A stretch of 7,190 nt of DNA, from the NCBI GenBank assembly GCA_046154545.1, contig JBJXGC010000298.1, positions 1 through 7,190 on the forward strand, written 5' to 3'. The position numbers and the translations under genes were made by a program. Source of the DNA: JBJXGC01 sp046154545. Lineage in GTDB: Bacteria > Chloroflexota > Dehalococcoidia > Tepidiformales > Tepidiformaceae. Positions 5,795 through 7,190 of this stretch are shown here, one piece after another; the stretch's first letter is position 1, and every line of letters starts with the position of its first letter. The notes under the pieces are model-generated. The model was given only the letters and a program-made list of their open reading frames with translations. It made no database searches and was not told the DNA's origin.

Positions 5795-6277
5795 CTACCG
5801 GACCGTGACGCTCGTGTACATCCCTTTGACGTAATGGTTCACGCTCCGCCCGCTGACCTCTTCAACCTCCTGGCAGGCGAGTTCGTAGGTCCCAGGTTCG
5901 AGTGTCGCCTCGGCTGTCTTAACTTCGCCGGGCTTGATGCCCCCGAGGTTGATCAGGGGCGTCCCGAACTTGTTCTGGCCGGCCTTTGCGCCATCGGGCA
6001 GGCGAGCGACGATGAGCTGATGCGTCGCGCCCTCTTCGCCTTCGCCATGGGCGGCGCCGTGGGCCATCTCATGTGTCACCACGAACCGCACCGTGCCAGC
6101 CGCCAGCGTGCGCGACGTGGGTTCCATCGCCCAGTTCGTCAGGTTCACCGTGACTTCCGAGGCGGGCGTGCTCGTCTCCTCTGGAGGGTCACCGCCGCCG
6201 CAGGCCCCGATCCCGGCCCCAACCCCAATGAGCACGGCAAAGCCGAGCACGGACATGGCGTTCGGGCGTCTCAACAT
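5795..6277 (-). CDS. Small lipoprotein with cupredoxin-like (type 1 copper) domain
   Basis: This 160-residue protein starts at ATG 6277, with a GAGGA motif (6285-6289) 7 nt upstream; an overlapping GTG at 6280 is the alternative, with poorer spacing. The N-terminus has MLRR, a hydrophobic stretch (about residues 8-25) and a lipobox IGAC with Cys26, then a GGGDPPEETSTP linker, so it should be exported and lipid-anchored. The remaining ~120 residues look like a cupredoxin beta-sandwich: TVNLTNWAMEP, TVRFVV, HQLIV, INLGGIKPGEVKTAEATLEPGTYELAC and a final MYTSVTV strand. Possible type 1 copper ligands are His86 (THQLIV), Cys135 (ELAC), His148 (NHY) and Met153 (KGM). The Cys-to-His loop has 12 residues, longer than in plastocyanin. 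An extra His/Gly/Glu-rich segment (residues 69-86) precedes the first ligand. A role in electron transfer or copper handling at the cell surface is inferred. It stands alone: same strand as the HpaB pair but 193 bp away, and divergent from ilvD. Confidence 0.75.
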   Translation of the reverse strand: MLRRPNAMSVLGFAVLIGVGAGIGACGGGDPPEETSTPASEVTVNLTNWAMEPTSRTLAAGTVRFVVTHEMAHGAAHGEGEEGATHQLIVARLPDGAKAGQNKFGTPLINLGGIKPGEVKTAEATLEPGTYELACQEVEEVSGRSVNHYVKGMYTSVTVR

Positions 6278-6489
6278 CACTCGTTCCTCAACGGCCCATG
6301 GACTTCCTACCGAGACTATGACGGCGCTGGCCGGGCTGCAATCAGGACATCACCGCGGGGTTAAGCAAGCGATCGGCGGCGTTGAGTCATGACCCGGGCG
6401 ACGCCCGGCCGGGACGGCCTCGACCAAGGGTTCGAACATCCGCAACCCCCGGCGTAAGCTCCAGTGATTCCACCCCCGGAGCCGCTCCC
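6278..6489. promoter_or_regulatory. Divergent intergenic region between cupredoxin lipoprotein and ilvD
   Basis: These 212 bp must hold the start signals of both genes. Towards the lipoprotein (minus strand) a weak pair TTGCAG (6336-6341) and CATAGT (6315-6320) is spaced 15 nt. Towards ilvD, TTCGAA (6431-6436) and TAAGCT (6455-6460) are 18 nt apart, also weak. A short palindrome CCGGGC-GAC-GCCCGG or similar lies at 6394-6408 and could be an operator or chance. No T-box, leader peptide or tRNA was recognised before ilvD. Confidence 0.3.

Positions 6490-7190
<701 letters not shown>

Noticed and set aside
6425..6450. GGTTCGAAC-type sequence resembling a tRNA T-loop
   Set aside because: The expected stem pairing after the loop fails (A where C is required), and no acceptor, anticodon or D arm could be assembled around it.

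Overview
The window is GC-rich bacterial DNA with short intergenic gaps, Shine-Dalgarno motifs of the AGGAG type and occasional GTG starts. The gene content is an HMG-CoA-synthase-like protein fused to a DUF35 zinc-ribbon/OB domain, a half-length MaoC protein, tandem HpaB/AbfD-fold proteins, a lipoprotein cupredoxin and IlvD. This mix would fit an aerobic, catabolically versatile lineage such as Chloroflexota (Dehalococcoidia, SAR202 or Tepidiforma-like) or a high-GC actinobacterium. I favour Chloroflexota, but this is an impression from gene style; no marker gene is present.

Layout: (i) Positions 1-1612, plus strand: the 3' part of the HMG-CoA-synthase-like/DUF35 fusion gene, then a single-domain MaoC-like dehydratase gene 41 bp downstream, very probably one operon. 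(ii) Positions 1613-1733: a convergent gap rich in short inverted repeats. (iii) Positions 5601-1734, minus strand: a probable transcription unit of two paralogous HpaB/AbfD-fold genes (464 and 443 aa), followed by a D-2-hydroxyacid dehydrogenase gene. A perfect 11-bp GC hairpin lies between the second and third genes. A candidate promoter with a long leader precedes the first. (iv) Positions 6277-5795, minus strand: a small secreted lipoprotein with a type-1-copper-like ligand set. (v) Positions 6490-7190, plus strand: the 5' part of ilvD, divergent from the lipoprotein gene.

How the genes may work together: the fusion protein plus MaoC pair resembles acyl-CoA modules in which a thiolase-fold enzyme, a DUF35 protein and a hot-dog hydratase handle CoA thioesters, as in bacterial steroid side-chain breakdown. 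The HpaB/AbfD-like pair and the hydroxyacid dehydrogenase suggest oxidation or dehydration of a hydroxylated substrate followed by oxidation or reduction of a 2-hydroxy/2-oxo acid. That pathway is inference. IlvD is a housekeeping branched-chain amino acid enzyme with no evident link to the rest.

The most interesting point is that several enzyme-fold proteins appear, by eye alignment, to lack the textbook active-site residues of their best-known relatives. The HMGCS-like domain has Leu and Tyr where Cys and His are expected. The two HpaB/AbfD homologues lack the AbfD Fe-S ligand set and the HpaB substrate-binding residues. The MaoC protein lacks the hydratase Asp/His motif. I see no CRISPR array, mobile element, tRNA or rRNA.
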